From assembly GCF_030068445.1 (NCBI RefSeq), contig NZ_JAQPOK010000073.1:1-34406 (forward strand): 34,406 nucleotides of DNA, given 5' to 3'. The position numbers and the translations under genes were made by a program. Of the stretch, positions 1 through 8,751 are shown one piece after another. The notes under the pieces were generated by a model. The model had not been told where the DNA came from and ran no database searches. It saw only the letters and a program-made list of their open reading frames with translations. The stretch comes from Roseofilum halophilum BLCC-M91 (GTDB lineage: Bacteria; Cyanobacteriota; Cyanobacteriia; Cyanobacteriales; Desertifilaceae). Each line of letters opens with the position of its first letter. The first letter of the stretch is position 1.

Positions 1-95
1 AATCGGTAGTTAAATGCTCTTTCCATGTGGGATTCAAAGGAGTTCTCACATTGTAGCACCTAAGATGTAATTGTGGTAGCCTATGGTTAGTAAAG

Positions 96-112
96 CCGCC
101 CTGGAAGGGCGG
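96..112. terminator. GC-rich hairpin upstream of surE
   Basis: CCGCCCT (96-102) pairs perfectly with AGGGCGG (106-112) around a three-base loop. GGTTT and, a little later, a short T run follow. It could terminate a gene lying to the left of the window, or it could be the hairpin found at the right end of IS200/IS605-type elements, whose tnpB would be outside the window. The rest of 1-134 holds no recognisable gene. Confidence 0.5.
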
Positions 113-134
113 GGTTTCAGACCCAATTTTTCTG

Positions 135-950
135 ATGAAACTTTTAGTCAGTAATGATGATGGCATCTTTGCCCAAGGTATTCGCGCCTTAGCCAATACC
201 TTGGCAGAAGCTGGCCATCAGGTGAGCGTGGTCTGTCCAGACCGGGAACGGTCAGCCACCGGCCATGGTCTCACCTTACATAAACCCATCCGCGCTGAAG
301 AAATAGATGCCGTCTTCGATCCGAGGGTGAAAGCTTGGGCTTGTTCCGGCACGCCCTCGGATTGCGTAAAATTGGCCTTAGGGGCCTTACTGCCCGAAAA
401 ACCCGATTATGTTCTCTCTGGAATTAATCATGGGGCCAATTTAGGAACCGATATTCTCTATTCAGGAACGGTTTCGGCAGCCATGGAAGGATTAATTGAA
501 AAAATTCCGGCGATCGCCTTCAGTTTAACCAGTTATACGGCAGGAGACTTTAACGTAGCAGCTAACTTTGCCGTATCCTTAGTCAGCGCCTTAGATGCAA
601 CCCAACCCTTTGCGCCCCTGTTGCTCAATGTCAACGTCCCTCCTCTCAATACTGAGGCGATCGCCGGAGTGGCCATTACCCGTCAAGGCACTCGTCGCTA
701 TGACGAAATCTTGGAAAAACGCATCGATCCCAGAGGAAAAACCTACTATTGGCTGGCGGGAGAACTGACTGAAGATGTGCTTGACCCCCCTTCTCAAAGC
801 TCTGAAGCCTCCTCCATACTCACAGATGTGCAAGCTATCCGCCAAAACTATATTACCCTGACTCCCTTAAACTATAATTTGACTTGCTCTTTAGGCTTGG
901 AGCGTCTAAACCATCAACAGTTGCATTTACCCTATCCGCTCTTGGGTTAA
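135..950 (+). CDS. surE: 5'/3'-nucleotidase SurE
   Basis: SurE is a metal-dependent phosphatase that dephosphorylates nucleoside monophosphates in the cytoplasm. The N-terminus carries the family signature SNDDGI, with metal-binding Asp8 and Asp9. [12 protein letters not shown] and [12 protein letters not shown] follow, which form the rest of the active site, including the conserved Asn of the GINHG segment. At 271 residues it has the usual SurE length. The ATG at 135 lies directly before the motif-bearing first strand, so the start is secure. It is the first of three plus-strand genes (surE, MBL hydrolase, ribF), but gaps of 135 and 71 bases make a single operon uncertain. The fold and motifs leave little doubt about the family; which nucleotide it prefers cannot be read from the sequence. 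Confidence 0.95.
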   Translation: MKLLVSNDDGIFAQGIRALANTLAEAGHQVSVVCPDRERSATGHGLTLHKPIRAEEIDAVFDPRVKAWACSGTPSDCVKLALGALLPEKPDYVLSGINHGANLGTDILYSGTVSAAMEGLIEKIPAIAFSLTSYTAGDFNVAANFAVSLVSALDATQPFAPLLLNVNVPPLNTEAIAGVAITRQGTRRYDEILEKRIDPRGKTYYWLAGELTEDVLDPPSQSSEASSILTDVQAIRQNYITLTPLNYNLTCSLGLERLNHQQLHLPYPLLG

Positions 951-1085
951 TCCAACGATCCAGATGGAGACCTCTGCGATCGATTCAGATGAGGCCAGAG
1001 CGGAAACGTCACTTCTCAGGTTAGGCTAGTGAACAACATGCAGGTGGCACATTAGCTCAAAGGTTGTGGAATCCGGTAAACTCTT

Positions 1086-1961
1086 ATGTCTCTTACACAA
1101 CAACAATTCACGGTTCATTTTTGGGGCGTTCGTGGTTCAATTCCCTGCCCTGGCCCCGAAACCGTTCGCTATGGCGGCAATACGTCTTGTATTGAAATGC
1201 GAGTCGGCGGTCATCGTATTATTTTTGATGGCGGCACAGGCTTACGGGTCTTAGGCCAATATCTCTTGAAGCACATGCCCATTGAAGGCCATTTATTCTT
1301 TACCCACTCCCATTGGGATCATATTCAAGGCTTTCCCTTTTTTACCCCAGCATTTATTCCTGGTAATACCTTTAATATTTATGGTTGCATTGCGCCCAAT
1401 GGAGAAACCATAGAAAACCGCTTAAATAACCAAATGCTCCATCCCAATTTTCCTGTACCCCTGAAAGTGATGGGATCGACATTGGTCTTTAATGACATTA
1501 CAGTAAAGGAACCGATTAAGTTTGATGATGTGGTGGTTGACAATGCTCCTCTGAATCATCCAGGGGAAGCTGTGGGATATCGAGTCAGTTGGGGCGGCCA
1601 TACGGCGGCCTATATTAGTGATACGGAGCATTTTCCCGATCGCATGGATGAGAATGTGCTGTTCTTAGCCCGCAATGCGGATGTGATGATTTATGATGCT
1701 ACCTATACCGATGCTGAATATAATCATCCCAAAACCAGTAAAGTGGGTTGGGGCCATTCTACTTGGCAAGAAGCGGTCAAGGTGGCTAAAGCGGCCAATG
1801 TCAAGAAATTAGTCATCTTTCACCACGACCCGCTCCACAATGATGAGTTCCTCGATAAGGTGGGCGAAGATGTGGCCCAAGCTTTCCCGGATAGTCTGAT
1901 GGCTAGGGAAGGTTTATCCATAACTCTGGTTTCTCCTCCCTCTGCTCCCCTAGACCCCTAG
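1086..1961 (+). CDS. MBL-fold metallo-hydrolase
   Basis: This 291-residue protein belongs to the metallo-beta-lactamase superfamily. The metal-binding HxHxDH motif is visible as THSHWDH (His74, His76, Asp78, His79). A later SDTEHF and the terminal IFHHDPLHND supply further conserved ligands. The opening segment, with WGVRGSIPCPG followed by RYGGNTS, is typical of the subgroup related to RNase Z and PhnP, in which phosphodiester-type substrates are common. No signal peptide is present, so it is probably cytoplasmic. The same family is widespread in cyanobacteria, usually annotated only as a metal-dependent hydrolase. The substrate cannot be inferred, and the neighbours surE and ribF only hint weakly at nucleotide metabolism. 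Confidence 0.88.
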   Translation: MSLTQQQFTVHFWGVRGSIPCPGPETVRYGGNTSCIEMRVGGHRIIFDGGTGLRVLGQYLLKHMPIEGHLFFTHSHWDHIQGFPFFTPAFIPGNTFNIYGCIAPNGETIENRLNNQMLHPNFPVPLKVMGSTLVFNDITVKEPIKFDDVVVDNAPLNHPGEAVGYRVSWGGHTAAYISDTEHFPDRMDENVLFLARNADVMIYDATYTDAEYNHPKTSKVGWGHSTWQEAVKVAKAANVKKLVIFHHDPLHNDEFLDKVGEDVAQAFPDSLMAREGLSITLVSPPSAPLDP

Positions 1962-2032
1962 AACTTGGATTCGTTTTAATCGGATTTCCCTGTTACCATG
2001 ATAGGGATGTTTCATATTGCGAAATGTAAAGC

Positions 2033-2965
2033 GTGTGGTCTATTGCTTCCCCGACAACTGCTCTGAAGCCAACGGCGATCGCCCTGGGAAACTTTGACGG
2101 AGTTCACCGGGGACATCAACAAGTAATTCAACCCATTGCCGGTTTTCAGAGTCTGGGCCACGATCTGTATTCCAGTGTGGTGACCTTTTTTCCCCACCCC
2201 CAAGAAGTGTTAACGGGCCAGAAAAAGTTGCTACTCACTCCTCCAGAGGAAAAAGCGGCCTATTTGCATCAGATGGGGATCGATCAATTGGTGATTGTGC
2301 CCTTTAACCAACAGATCGCTCGTCTGAGTCCCCAAGAATTTGTCAGCCAAATTTTGGTTGAATCTCTGCAAGCAAAAATGATTAGTGTAGGGGAAGATTT
2401 TCGGTTTGGCCATCGACGTAGTGGAACCGTTGAGGACTTAAAGGCGATCGCCGCTCACTGGGGAATTAAAGCGATCGTTACTCCCCTAGAAAACTGCCAG
2501 GAAGGACGCATCAGCAGTTCCCAGATCCGGTTAGCCTTAAGCGAGGGAGATCTCCTGCAAGCCAAACGCTTGCTCGGTCGGCCCTACCAACTCCAGGGTA
2601 AAGTAATCAAAGGACAACAGCTCGGCCGTACCCTGGGCTTTCCTACTGCTAACCTGGAACTTCCCGAACAAAAATTCTTACCCCGCTTCGGAGTCTATAG
2701 CGTCCGCGTCTCTAACCCCCTCTGGACAGAGACTCAACCGGTTATGGGAGTGATGAACCTCGGAAATCGGCCCACCGTTGATGGAGTAAAACAAACCATT
2801 GAAGTTCACCTCTTTAATTGGTCAGGAGACTTGTACGATCAAGTGCTGTGCGTTGAACTCGAATCCTTCATCCGTCCAGAACAAAAATTTGCCTCCCTCG
2901 ACGCGCTCAAAGCCCAAATTAAAGCCGACTGTGAAACGGCACTATCGGTAATGGGTAATGGGTAA
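2033..2965 (+). CDS. ribF: Bifunctional riboflavin kinase / FAD synthetase RibF
   Basis: RibF phosphorylates riboflavin to FMN and then adenylylates FMN to FAD. The N-terminal nucleotidyltransferase half shows ALGNFDGVHRGH (about residues 17-28), the family's nucleotide-binding HxGH equivalent, and SSSQIRLAL near residue 160. The C-terminal riboflavin kinase half shows GRTLGFPTAN, with the PTAN substrate loop, and the FGVYSV strand. At 310 residues it has the usual length. The start is GTG; no ATG lies in frame before the conserved first strand. The last residues (VMGNG) are translated from a GGTAATG tandem repeat, which also supplies the TAA stop at 2963-2965, so the C-terminal tail is recently acquired or variable. 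The convergent radical SAM gene ends 30 bases downstream. Confidence 0.95.
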   Translation: MWSIASPTTALKPTAIALGNFDGVHRGHQQVIQPIAGFQSLGHDLYSSVVTFFPHPQEVLTGQKKLLLTPPEEKAAYLHQMGIDQLVIVPFNQQIARLSPQEFVSQILVESLQAKMISVGEDFRFGHRRSGTVEDLKAIAAHWGIKAIVTPLENCQEGRISSSQIRLALSEGDLLQAKRLLGRPYQLQGKVIKGQQLGRTLGFPTANLELPEQKFLPRFGVYSVRVSNPLWTETQPVMGVMNLGNRPTVDGVKQTIEVHLFNWSGDLYDQVLCVELESFIRPEQKFASLDALKAQIKADCETALSVMGNG

Positions 2966-2981
2966 TGGGTAATGGGTAATG
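2947..2981. repeat. Heptanucleotide tandem repeat (GGTAATG)x5
   Basis: Five exact copies of the 7-base unit GGTAATG overlap the 3' end of ribF and run on past its stop. Because 7 is not a multiple of 3, successive units present TAA in each frame, so any gene running in from the left is stopped quickly. It belongs to the class of cyanobacterial short tandemly repeated repetitive sequences. Related arrays occur near 8627, 9706, 17211, 24604 and 25700. Confidence 0.9.
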
Positions 2982-2995
2982 GAAAAATAATCAGT

Positions 2996-4426
2996 TTACC
3001 TAGCGCGAAGCGCTATATTGCGGCGATTGCTTCCCTGTGGTCGCAATGACAATGGTTTAAGCGGACTTGAGATAAAACCCTGTAAAACCGATTCTAAAAG
3101 CGGCATCATTTTGGCCAGTTGGTGAGTGCGAATCACCCAATCCCAGAACGGCTCAAATTTTTTCCAACTGCCTGCATAAACTAAATGACGTAAGCGATGA
3201 TTCAGAGTGGTTTTAGTTGCTGCTCCTTGCCAAATTGCACTCCACCGATAAAAGTCTTTATAGGCTTGCCAATATCCCCTTTCCAACGTTTCAGCACTCA
3301 TTTTTGCCGGTTGAAACACCACATGACGAGTATCGTATAAATCCCAATTTTGGGTTAAAATTCGTCCTTCTTGCACCATCCGTTCATAGAGGGCTGTACC
3401 TGGATAAGGCGTTAGAATATGAAAGGTTGCTGTTTCAATCCCCTGGGAAATCGCCCACTCTACCGTCGTCTCAAAAACACTCTCATCATCCTCATCCATG
3501 CCAAACACAAAACTGCCATTAATCATCACCCCCAAATCCTGTAAACGCCGAATGGCAGCCGTATAATCCCGATTTAAATTGTGGTACTTATGCTGTTGGC
3601 GTAAATTATTAGCATTTAAGGTTTCAAATCCAATAAATAAACTTCTGAGACCACTTTCAACCGCCAATTCTAACAGATTGGGTTGCAAGATGGCCTGAAT
3701 CGTTCCTGCGGCTTGCCAAATGCGATTCATACCCAGCATACCGGTAAATAACTCCCGTGCAAATTGGCCATTGCCAAACAAATGATCGTCGAGAAAAAAT
3801 AAATAGCGTCCCGGTAAGCGTTCAATCTCTGCTAACGCTTGGTCAACCGATTGGGTATAGAAGGATTTCCCTCCTTGGAAAAAGGCATCTTTATAACAGA
3901 AATCACAATGATGGGGACAGCCTCTAGATACTACAATGGAATTAGGAACTAGATATAATTGGCGTTTAATTAAATCTCGACGAATGGGAGGAGCGCTGAG
4001 TAAATCTCGTTCCTGAGAAATATATCGCTTTTGGGGATAACCAGCCCGAAAATCGGCTAAAAAACGGGGCCAAGTATCCTCTCCTGGCCCCAAAAAGAGG
4101 GTATCGGCATACTGTTGCGCTTCTTCGGGTAAGGCTGTGACGTGCAACCCCCCTAAAACAATATAAGCGCCTTTCTGACGATAATGATCGGCTAATTCAT
4201 AGGCTCGATAAGCCGAAGTAATATACACTTGAATGACGACTAAATCGGGCCGATCGTCTAAATTCAGAGTTTCTACATGCTCATCTTGTAGATCGATCTC
4301 ATCGTCTGGACTAAAAAATGAGGCGATCGTGGCTAAACCTAAAGGGGGAAATAGGGAATATTTAATCGGCCGACAATGGGGACTAAGGGCTTCGGTTAAG
4401 GCGGGTAAAATCATTTTAATTTTCAT
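2996..4426 (-). CDS. B12-binding-domain radical SAM protein
   Basis: This 476-residue enzyme has a cobalamin-binding-like N-terminal domain (about residues 1-140, including LGGLHVTALPEEA and FLGPGED). A radical SAM core follows, with the CxxxCxxC iron-sulfur motif at Cys170, Cys174 and Cys177 (GCPHHCDFCY). The later GMDEDDESVFETT and TPYPGTALYERM segments match the SAM-binding barrel of this class. Members methylate or rearrange lipids, tetrapyrroles and secondary metabolites; the substrate here is unknown. The final dozen residues (RRNIALRAR) are encoded by an interspersed palindromic repeat, so they are unlikely to matter for function. It is divergent from the DUF362 gene across 265 AT-rich bases that hold two inverted repeats. 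Confidence 0.85.
   Translation of the reverse strand: MKIKMILPALTEALSPHCRPIKYSLFPPLGLATIASFFSPDDEIDLQDEHVETLNLDDRPDLVVIQVYITSAYRAYELADHYRQKGAYIVLGGLHVTALPEEAQQYADTLFLGPGEDTWPRFLADFRAGYPQKRYISQERDLLSAPPIRRDLIKRQLYLVPNSIVVSRGCPHHCDFCYKDAFFQGGKSFYTQSVDQALAEIERLPGRYLFFLDDHLFGNGQFARELFTGMLGMNRIWQAAGTIQAILQPNLLELAVESGLRSLFIGFETLNANNLRQQHKYHNLNRDYTAAIRRLQDLGVMINGSFVFGMDEDDESVFETTVEWAISQGIETATFHILTPYPGTALYERMVQEGRILTQNWDLYDTRHVVFQPAKMSAETLERGYWQAYKDFYRWSAIWQGAATKTTLNHRLRHLVYAGSWKKFEPFWDWVIRTHQLAKMMPLLESVLQGFISSPLKPLSLRPQGSNRRNIALRAR
2999..3057. repeat. Interspersed palindromic (REP-like) sequence at a gene end
   Basis: The 3' end of the radical SAM gene contains TAGCGCGAAGCGCTA (3000-3014), a hairpin with seven-base arms. 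It is followed by GATTGCTTC and then GTCGCAATGAC, the two halves of an imperfect palindrome like the 'attgcga...gaagcaatc' repeats scattered in many bacterial genomes. The repeat is translated as the last residues of the protein and supplies its stop. Confidence 0.6.
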
Positions 4427-4469
4427 GAGTTTAAGCCTGCGAAATTGATGGACAATGAGGTGACTTAAC

Positions 4470-4509
4470 TTTTTAGTATGGACTAAAAATCTTTAATTGT
4501 GTAAAGATT
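4470..4509. promoter_or_regulatory. Two adjacent inverted repeats between divergent genes
   Basis: TTTTTAGT (4470-4477) pairs with ACTAAAAA (4482-4489) around four bases. AATCTTTA (4488-4495) pairs with TAAAGATT (4502-4509) around six bases. Both stems are perfect 8-base matches and they share two bases. They lie 44-83 bases before the start of the minus-strand radical SAM gene and about 180 bases before the DUF362 start. They could be operator sites or leader hairpins; no regulator is recognised from the sequence. Confidence 0.4.
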
Positions 4510-4691
4510 ATGATTTATGTATTTTTAGAACTATTTTGTATGAAAAATTAAGATATTTTAATAACATAGTTTCTTTCTGCTTAGAATCAGGTGGCGATCG
4601 CCGGAAACAGAAAGCTTCAAATCAGCCGTCCCGACGTTAATTCAATGATCGTGCTATCTTGTGCCTAGTGGTGAATGGGTTAAAAAATAGG

Positions 4692-5657
4692 ATGACTACA
4701 GTAAGTTTGGTGCGTGCCAACTCCTACGATCGAGAAGCTCTACAAACGGCTTTGGTGGAAGTTTTGGCTCCTCTGGGGGGGATCGAGTCAGTGGTGAAAC
4801 CGGGCGATCGCGTTCTCCTGAAGCCCAATTTATTAACGGGATCTCGGCCAAAGAATGAGTGTGTGACTCGTCCGGAGTTGGTGGTGGAAGTCGCGCGGTT
4901 GGTTAAACAAGCGGGAGGTGTGCCCTTTTTGGGTGATAGTCCGGCGTTTGGCACGGCTGAAGGGGTGGCTCAGTCCAATGGTTATTTACCGTTTTTGCAG
5001 GAGGTAGATTTACCGGTGGTAGAATTTCGGGGCAAACGGTATCCAACTGAGGGCGATCGCTTCGGTCATTTGTTGCTGTCTAAGGAAGCCATGGACGCGG
5101 ATGTGGTGATTAATTTACCCAAGATTAAATCCCATCAACAGTTGACCATGACCTTGGGCGTTAAGAATCTATTTGGCTGTGTGCCCGGCAAAATGAAGGC
5201 TTGGTGGCATATGCAAGCCGGGAGGAGTGCCCAGGAGTTTGGGGCGATGCTCGTAGAAACCGCTCGCACCCTCGCACCAAATTTGACCATTGTTGATGGA
5301 ATTATTGCCCATGAGGGCAATGGGCCGACGAACGGTACAACGAGGTTCCTGGGCATTTTAGGGGCATCTGAGGATGTGTTTGCTCTGGACTTGAGCTTAT
5401 TGGAAGTGTTGGGAGTCGATCCGATGAAGGTTCCCACCCATGAAGCGGCTTTGGCGGCGGGCTGTTATGCTGAGGAGGCTGTAGAGTTTCCGTTGTGTCA
5501 TCCCCAGGAGTTGGCGATCGCCGATTGGCAGTTACCCGATAGGATGCAACCCATTGATTTTGGAATGCCACGGGTGATTAAATCTACATTTAAACATTTG
5601 TATATTCGCTTAATTAAAGAACCCATCAGCGCCTATCAAGCTCAGAAGGCTTCCTAA
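4692..5657 (+). CDS. DUF362 domain-containing protein
   Basis: The protein matches the DUF362 family, which often accompanies iron-sulfur proteins and has no settled reaction. Diagnostic stretches are LLKPNLLTG near the N-terminus, GDSPAFGTAEG, INLPKIKSHQQLTMTLGVKNLFG in the middle, and DGIIAHEGNGP. An open frame extends 11 codons further upstream to a TTG at 4659, but the ATG at 4692 gives a compact 321-residue protein that begins MTTVSLVRA, as family members do, so that start is preferred. There is no signal peptide and no CxxC ferredoxin cluster. Its stop codon overlaps that of the convergent TPR gene by three bases. The function is unknown. Confidence 0.85.
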   Translation: MTTVSLVRANSYDREALQTALVEVLAPLGGIESVVKPGDRVLLKPNLLTGSRPKNECVTRPELVVEVARLVKQAGGVPFLGDSPAFGTAEGVAQSNGYLPFLQEVDLPVVEFRGKRYPTEGDRFGHLLLSKEAMDADVVINLPKIKSHQQLTMTLGVKNLFGCVPGKMKAWWHMQAGRSAQEFGAMLVETARTLAPNLTIVDGIIAHEGNGPTNGTTRFLGILGASEDVFALDLSLLEVLGVDPMKVPTHEAALAAGCYAEEAVEFPLCHPQELAIADWQLPDRMQPIDFGMPRVIKSTFKHLYIRLIKEPISAYQAQKAS

Positions 5658-6736
5658 GCCAGTGCTTTGCGTTGCTCTCGGTATTGCTCCACTTTTAGTA
5701 AGTCGCCGAGGGCACTACAGGCAACAATGAGGTTGCCTAGGGTTTGTCCGGTTAAGCGTTTGTCTTTGAGACGCAAAGCAATTTGCAAGCGCTGCTCGTA
5801 ATAGTGAGTGGCTTTCTGATAGTTACCGAGGGCATCGTGAGCTACCCCTAAACTACCTAGGGTTTGTTCTCTTACCCGTTGATCTTGCATTTGTTCGGCT
5901 AAGTGTAGCCGCTCTTCGTAATAAGTAATAGCTTGGGCGTAGTCTCCCATGGTATGGAACGTATTACCTAGGTTTCTTAGCACTTTGGCGATTAAACGTT
6001 GATTGTTGGTTCTTCGAGCTAATGCTAAAAGTTGTTGGTAATAGTCGATGGTTTGATCGGAATTTCCGAGGGCGTGGTGGGCGTTGGCCAAGTTCCGCAA
6101 AATTTGGCTTTCCATCAAGGGGTTCTCTTGCTGCTGAATGAGATGTAAACTTCGGGTTTGGTATTCGATCGCTTCCGGTAAGTCGTTGATGGCTTTGTAG
6201 ACTAGGCCCAAATTGTTGTAGCCAATCGCTAAGAGGCGATCGTCTTCGACTTGTTGCGCCAGTTCAATACTGCGACTTTCAGCAGCAATGGCTTCTGTGT
6301 AGTTTCCTTGATGGCGATAAGCGTTGCCTAAATTGCCCCAGGTTTGAGATTCTAGACGTACATTACCGAGTTGCTGGGCTAATGCTAATCGCTGTTTTTG
6401 ATATTCAATGGCGCGATTGTAGTCCCCTTGGGCATAATAGGTATGACTTAAATAGCCCAAGATTTGACTCATGCGCGGATGGTTTTGTAGCGCTTCATAG
6501 AGGGTTAAGCATTCTTGCCAATGGGCTTGAGCTTGTTTAACGTTTCCTTGTTCCTGAGAAATCCTGGCTTGTTCAAAAAGGCGATCGGCTTGATCTGCAA
6601 GGGCGATCGTTGATAGATTGGCTGCATTAAAGATTCCCTCTTCCTGCGGAACCAATGTATCCCGGTGTACCCCCTCTCGATGAAGACTAACCACAGTTTG
6701 TGCTTTCCCCTTTAAATCGGTCGATCTGGCTTTCAT
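5654..6736 (-). CDS. Tetratricopeptide repeat protein
   Basis: A 360-residue protein built almost entirely of about seven TPR units of 40 residues. Each has a consensus like LGNLGNAYRHQGNYTEAIAA followed by a second helix rich in Leu and Gln; this long-period form resembles the LGN/TPR_12 type. Such arrays are protein-protein interaction scaffolds. Residues 1-50 lack repeats and contain TLVPQEEG (27-34), a peptide that also starts the mature PEP-CTERM protein at 15523. No signal peptide or membrane segment is seen, so a cytoplasmic location is likely. The gene is divergent from the radical SAM gene at 7024. Partner and role cannot be deduced. Confidence 0.88.
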   Translation of the reverse strand: MKARSTDLKGKAQTVVSLHREGVHRDTLVPQEEGIFNAANLSTIALADQADRLFEQARISQEQGNVKQAQAHWQECLTLYEALQNHPRMSQILGYLSHTYYAQGDYNRAIEYQKQRLALAQQLGNVRLESQTWGNLGNAYRHQGNYTEAIAAESRSIELAQQVEDDRLLAIGYNNLGLVYKAINDLPEAIEYQTRSLHLIQQQENPLMESQILRNLANAHHALGNSDQTIDYYQQLLALARRTNNQRLIAKVLRNLGNTFHTMGDYAQAITYYEERLHLAEQMQDQRVREQTLGSLGVAHDALGNYQKATHYYEQRLQIALRLKDKRLTGQTLGNLIVACSALGDLLKVEQYREQRKALA

Positions 6737-7023
6737 CGTTTCGATCGCTCCCTTCTAACAGATTCACCCGGTTTACCCCCTTAGACTGCACCTGAATTAA
6801 ATATTAAGAAGGGTATACTTTTAGGATAGCCGACAGGATACGGGGAATCACTCCGTATTTTTGCTGATTTTTTATCAAGTCTTTAAAAAAGGACTATTGT
6901 TATTAGCAATCCAACCAATTTTTGAGGCAATTTCTATCAATTTGACAAAGGTGTGTTTTTTTTGTACGCTCATAGTATAAGATGCCTAGTTTATTGCCAA
7001 AATTAGATTAACCGGATTTTTCC

Positions 7024-8631
7024 TTGTCTATTCCCCTGCACGAAGAACAGCTTCTATTCTCCCCATCCTCCCCGAAAAGCACTGCTATTCCGGTAATCTT
7101 CGCCTTTCCGAACAGCTACAGTATCGGCATCACCAGTTTAGGGTATCAAGTGATTTGGTCGCAGTTATGCCAGCGATCGGATGTGGCTGTGAGTCGTTTA
7201 TTTACCGATGGGCAGGAAAAGCTACCCAGACAGGCTGAACTGGTCGGTTTCTCGTTATCCTGGGAATTGGACTATGGCAATATTTTGGCCCTGCTCGACC
7301 AATTGGGCATACCCAGACGGAGCGAGCAGCGCGAGCAGCATCATCCCCTAATTTTCGGCGGCGGGCCAGTGTTAACGGCCAATCCCGAACCCTTGGCGGA
7401 CTTTTTCGATCTGATTTTATTGGGGGATGGGGAACAGTTATTAGGGGACTTCATCGCCCGCTATCAAGAGGTGCGGAGTGCATCGAGAGCAGAGCAATTG
7501 AGATATCTAGCTCAGGGAGAAGGAATTTATGTGCCCAGTTTATATCAGGTGACCTACGAAAGTCCCACGGGAGCGATCGCCGCAATTACGCCCCTAGATC
7601 CTACCATTCCCGAACGACCCACAAAACAAACCTATCGCGGCCAAACCTTATTGGCTTCTAGAGTCGTTACCCCCCAAGCGGCGTGGGAAAACATTTATAT
7701 GGTAGAAGTCGTCAGGTCTTGTCCCGAACTCTGTCGCTTTTGTTTAGCCAGTTACCTCACCTTACCCTTTCGCACCGCTAATCTACAAGAAGGATTAATT
7801 CCGGCGATCGCACAAGGATTAAAATTCACCAACCGTTTAGGATTATTAGGCGCTTCCGTCACCCAACATCCCGAATTTAATGCCCTCCTCGATTATCTCA
7901 GCCAACCCGAATATGACCAAGTGCGCTTAAGTCTAGCTTCCGTCCGCACCAATACCGTCACCGAAAAACTTGCCCGCATTCTCAGTCAACGAGATAGTCG
8001 CTCGATCACCATTGCCATCGAAAGTGGATCGGAAAAATTGCGAGCAATTGTGAATAAGAAACTGCAACAAAACGAAATTATCCAAGCCGCCATTAATGCC
8101 AAAGCCGGAGGACTCAAAGGAATTAAATTTTATGGCATGGTAGGCATTCCCGGAGAAGAAGTCGAAGATTTAGAACCCACCTTAAACTTAATGCAAGACT
8201 TGAAAAAAGCGGCTCCCGGATTGCGCTTAACTTTGGGATGTAGCACCTTTGTTCCCAAAGCCCATACCCCCTTTCAATGGTATGGGGTAAACTCCCAAGC
8301 CAAGAAACGATTAAAGCTCTTGCAAAAAGGATTAGGAAAAATCGGCGTACAGTTCCGCCCAGAGAGTTACAATTGGTCGGTGGTTCAAGCGCTCATTTCT
8401 AGGGGCGATCGCCGCTTATCCCACATCCTAGAATTCACGCAAAATTCCGGAGACTCTCTGGGCAGTTATCGGCAAGCGTTTAAGCATTTTCAAGGACAAG
8501 TCCCCAACTTAGATGATTATGTCCATGAAAATTGGTCAACCGACAGAATTTTACCCTGGCAACATATCCAAGGGACTCTATCAGTAGACACCCTGAAACA
8601 GCATTTAGCCATCAGCGCTACGCGCAGGTAA
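7024..8631 (+). CDS. Radical SAM protein with B12-binding-like N-terminal domain
   Basis: A 535-residue radical SAM enzyme. The N-terminal 180 residues resemble a cobalamin-binding domain (FAFPNSYSIGITSLGYQ, then LIFGGGPVLTANPEPLADF and LGDGEQ). The iron-sulfur motif CxxxCxxC is at Cys233, Cys237 and Cys240 (SCPELCRFC). IAIESGSEKLR and YGMVGIPGEE are typical of the barrel. It is not a close copy of the radical SAM gene at 2996. A stop lies five codons upstream, and no ATG occurs before the conserved region, so a TTG start at 7024 is the best choice. Homologues are common in cyanobacteria without an assigned substrate. The last residues and the TAA stop come from a dispersed repeat. A possible -35 box, TTGACA, lies at 6942-6947. 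Confidence 0.82.
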   Translation: MSIPLHEEQLLFSPSSPKSTAIPVIFAFPNSYSIGITSLGYQVIWSQLCQRSDVAVSRLFTDGQEKLPRQAELVGFSLSWELDYGNILALLDQLGIPRRSEQREQHHPLIFGGGPVLTANPEPLADFFDLILLGDGEQLLGDFIARYQEVRSASRAEQLRYLAQGEGIYVPSLYQVTYESPTGAIAAITPLDPTIPERPTKQTYRGQTLLASRVVTPQAAWENIYMVEVVRSCPELCRFCLASYLTLPFRTANLQEGLIPAIAQGLKFTNRLGLLGASVTQHPEFNALLDYLSQPEYDQVRLSLASVRTNTVTEKLARILSQRDSRSITIAIESGSEKLRAIVNKKLQQNEIIQAAINAKAGGLKGIKFYGMVGIPGEEVEDLEPTLNLMQDLKKAAPGLRLTLGCSTFVPKAHTPFQWYGVNSQAKKRLKLLQKGLGKIGVQFRPESYNWSVVQALISRGDRRLSHILEFTQNSGDSLGSYRQAFKHFQGQVPNLDDYVHENWSTDRILPWQHIQGTLSVDTLKQHLAISATRR

Positions 8632-8670
8632 TGGGTAATAGGTCAATCGTTTTTCCCTTAAAGTCTTCCT
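8619..8670 (+). repeat. Dispersed repeat, copy A (heptad array plus conserved flank)
   Basis: TACGCGC is followed by GGTAATG, GGTAATA and a degenerate third heptad, then TCGTTTTTCCCTTAAA and GTC. The same order of blocks occurs in reverse complement at 25672-25730, where there is about one more heptad. The repeat covers the last codons and the stop of the radical SAM gene (TAA at 8629-8631). Confidence 0.7.
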
Positions 8671-8686
8671 TTTTTGAATAGCCAGG

Positions 8687-8716
8687 ATGACATCCAAGGA
8701 ATGGGCTTGCTATGAT
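8687..8716 (+). promoter_or_regulatory. Candidate sigma70-type promoter
   Basis: ATGACA (8687-8692, five of six bases of the -35 consensus) and TATGAT (8711-8716, five of six of the -10 consensus) are 18 bases apart. They end 35 bases before the ATG of the small secreted protein. This is a pattern match only. Confidence 0.5.
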
Positions 8717-8751
8717 AGGGTGATTTCAATTGGAAATTTTAGCGGCGCAAT

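Noticed and set aside
1134-1160. GGTTCAATTCC as a tRNA T-arm
   Set aside because: It lies inside the MBL gene, and no acceptor stem or anticodon arm can be formed around it.
2947-2981. Tandem GGTAATG array considered as a CRISPR array or telomere-like repeat
   Set aside because: The units are 7 bases with no spacers and no cas genes are near; it is a short tandem repeat.
4427-4691. Cobalamin riboswitch before the B12-type radical SAM gene
   Set aside because: The conserved B12-box sequence is not present; only AT-rich inverted repeats are seen.
7024-7030. Frameshift or missing start of the second radical SAM gene
   Set aside because: A stop lies five codons upstream and the domain is complete from here, so a TTG start explains the lack of ATG.
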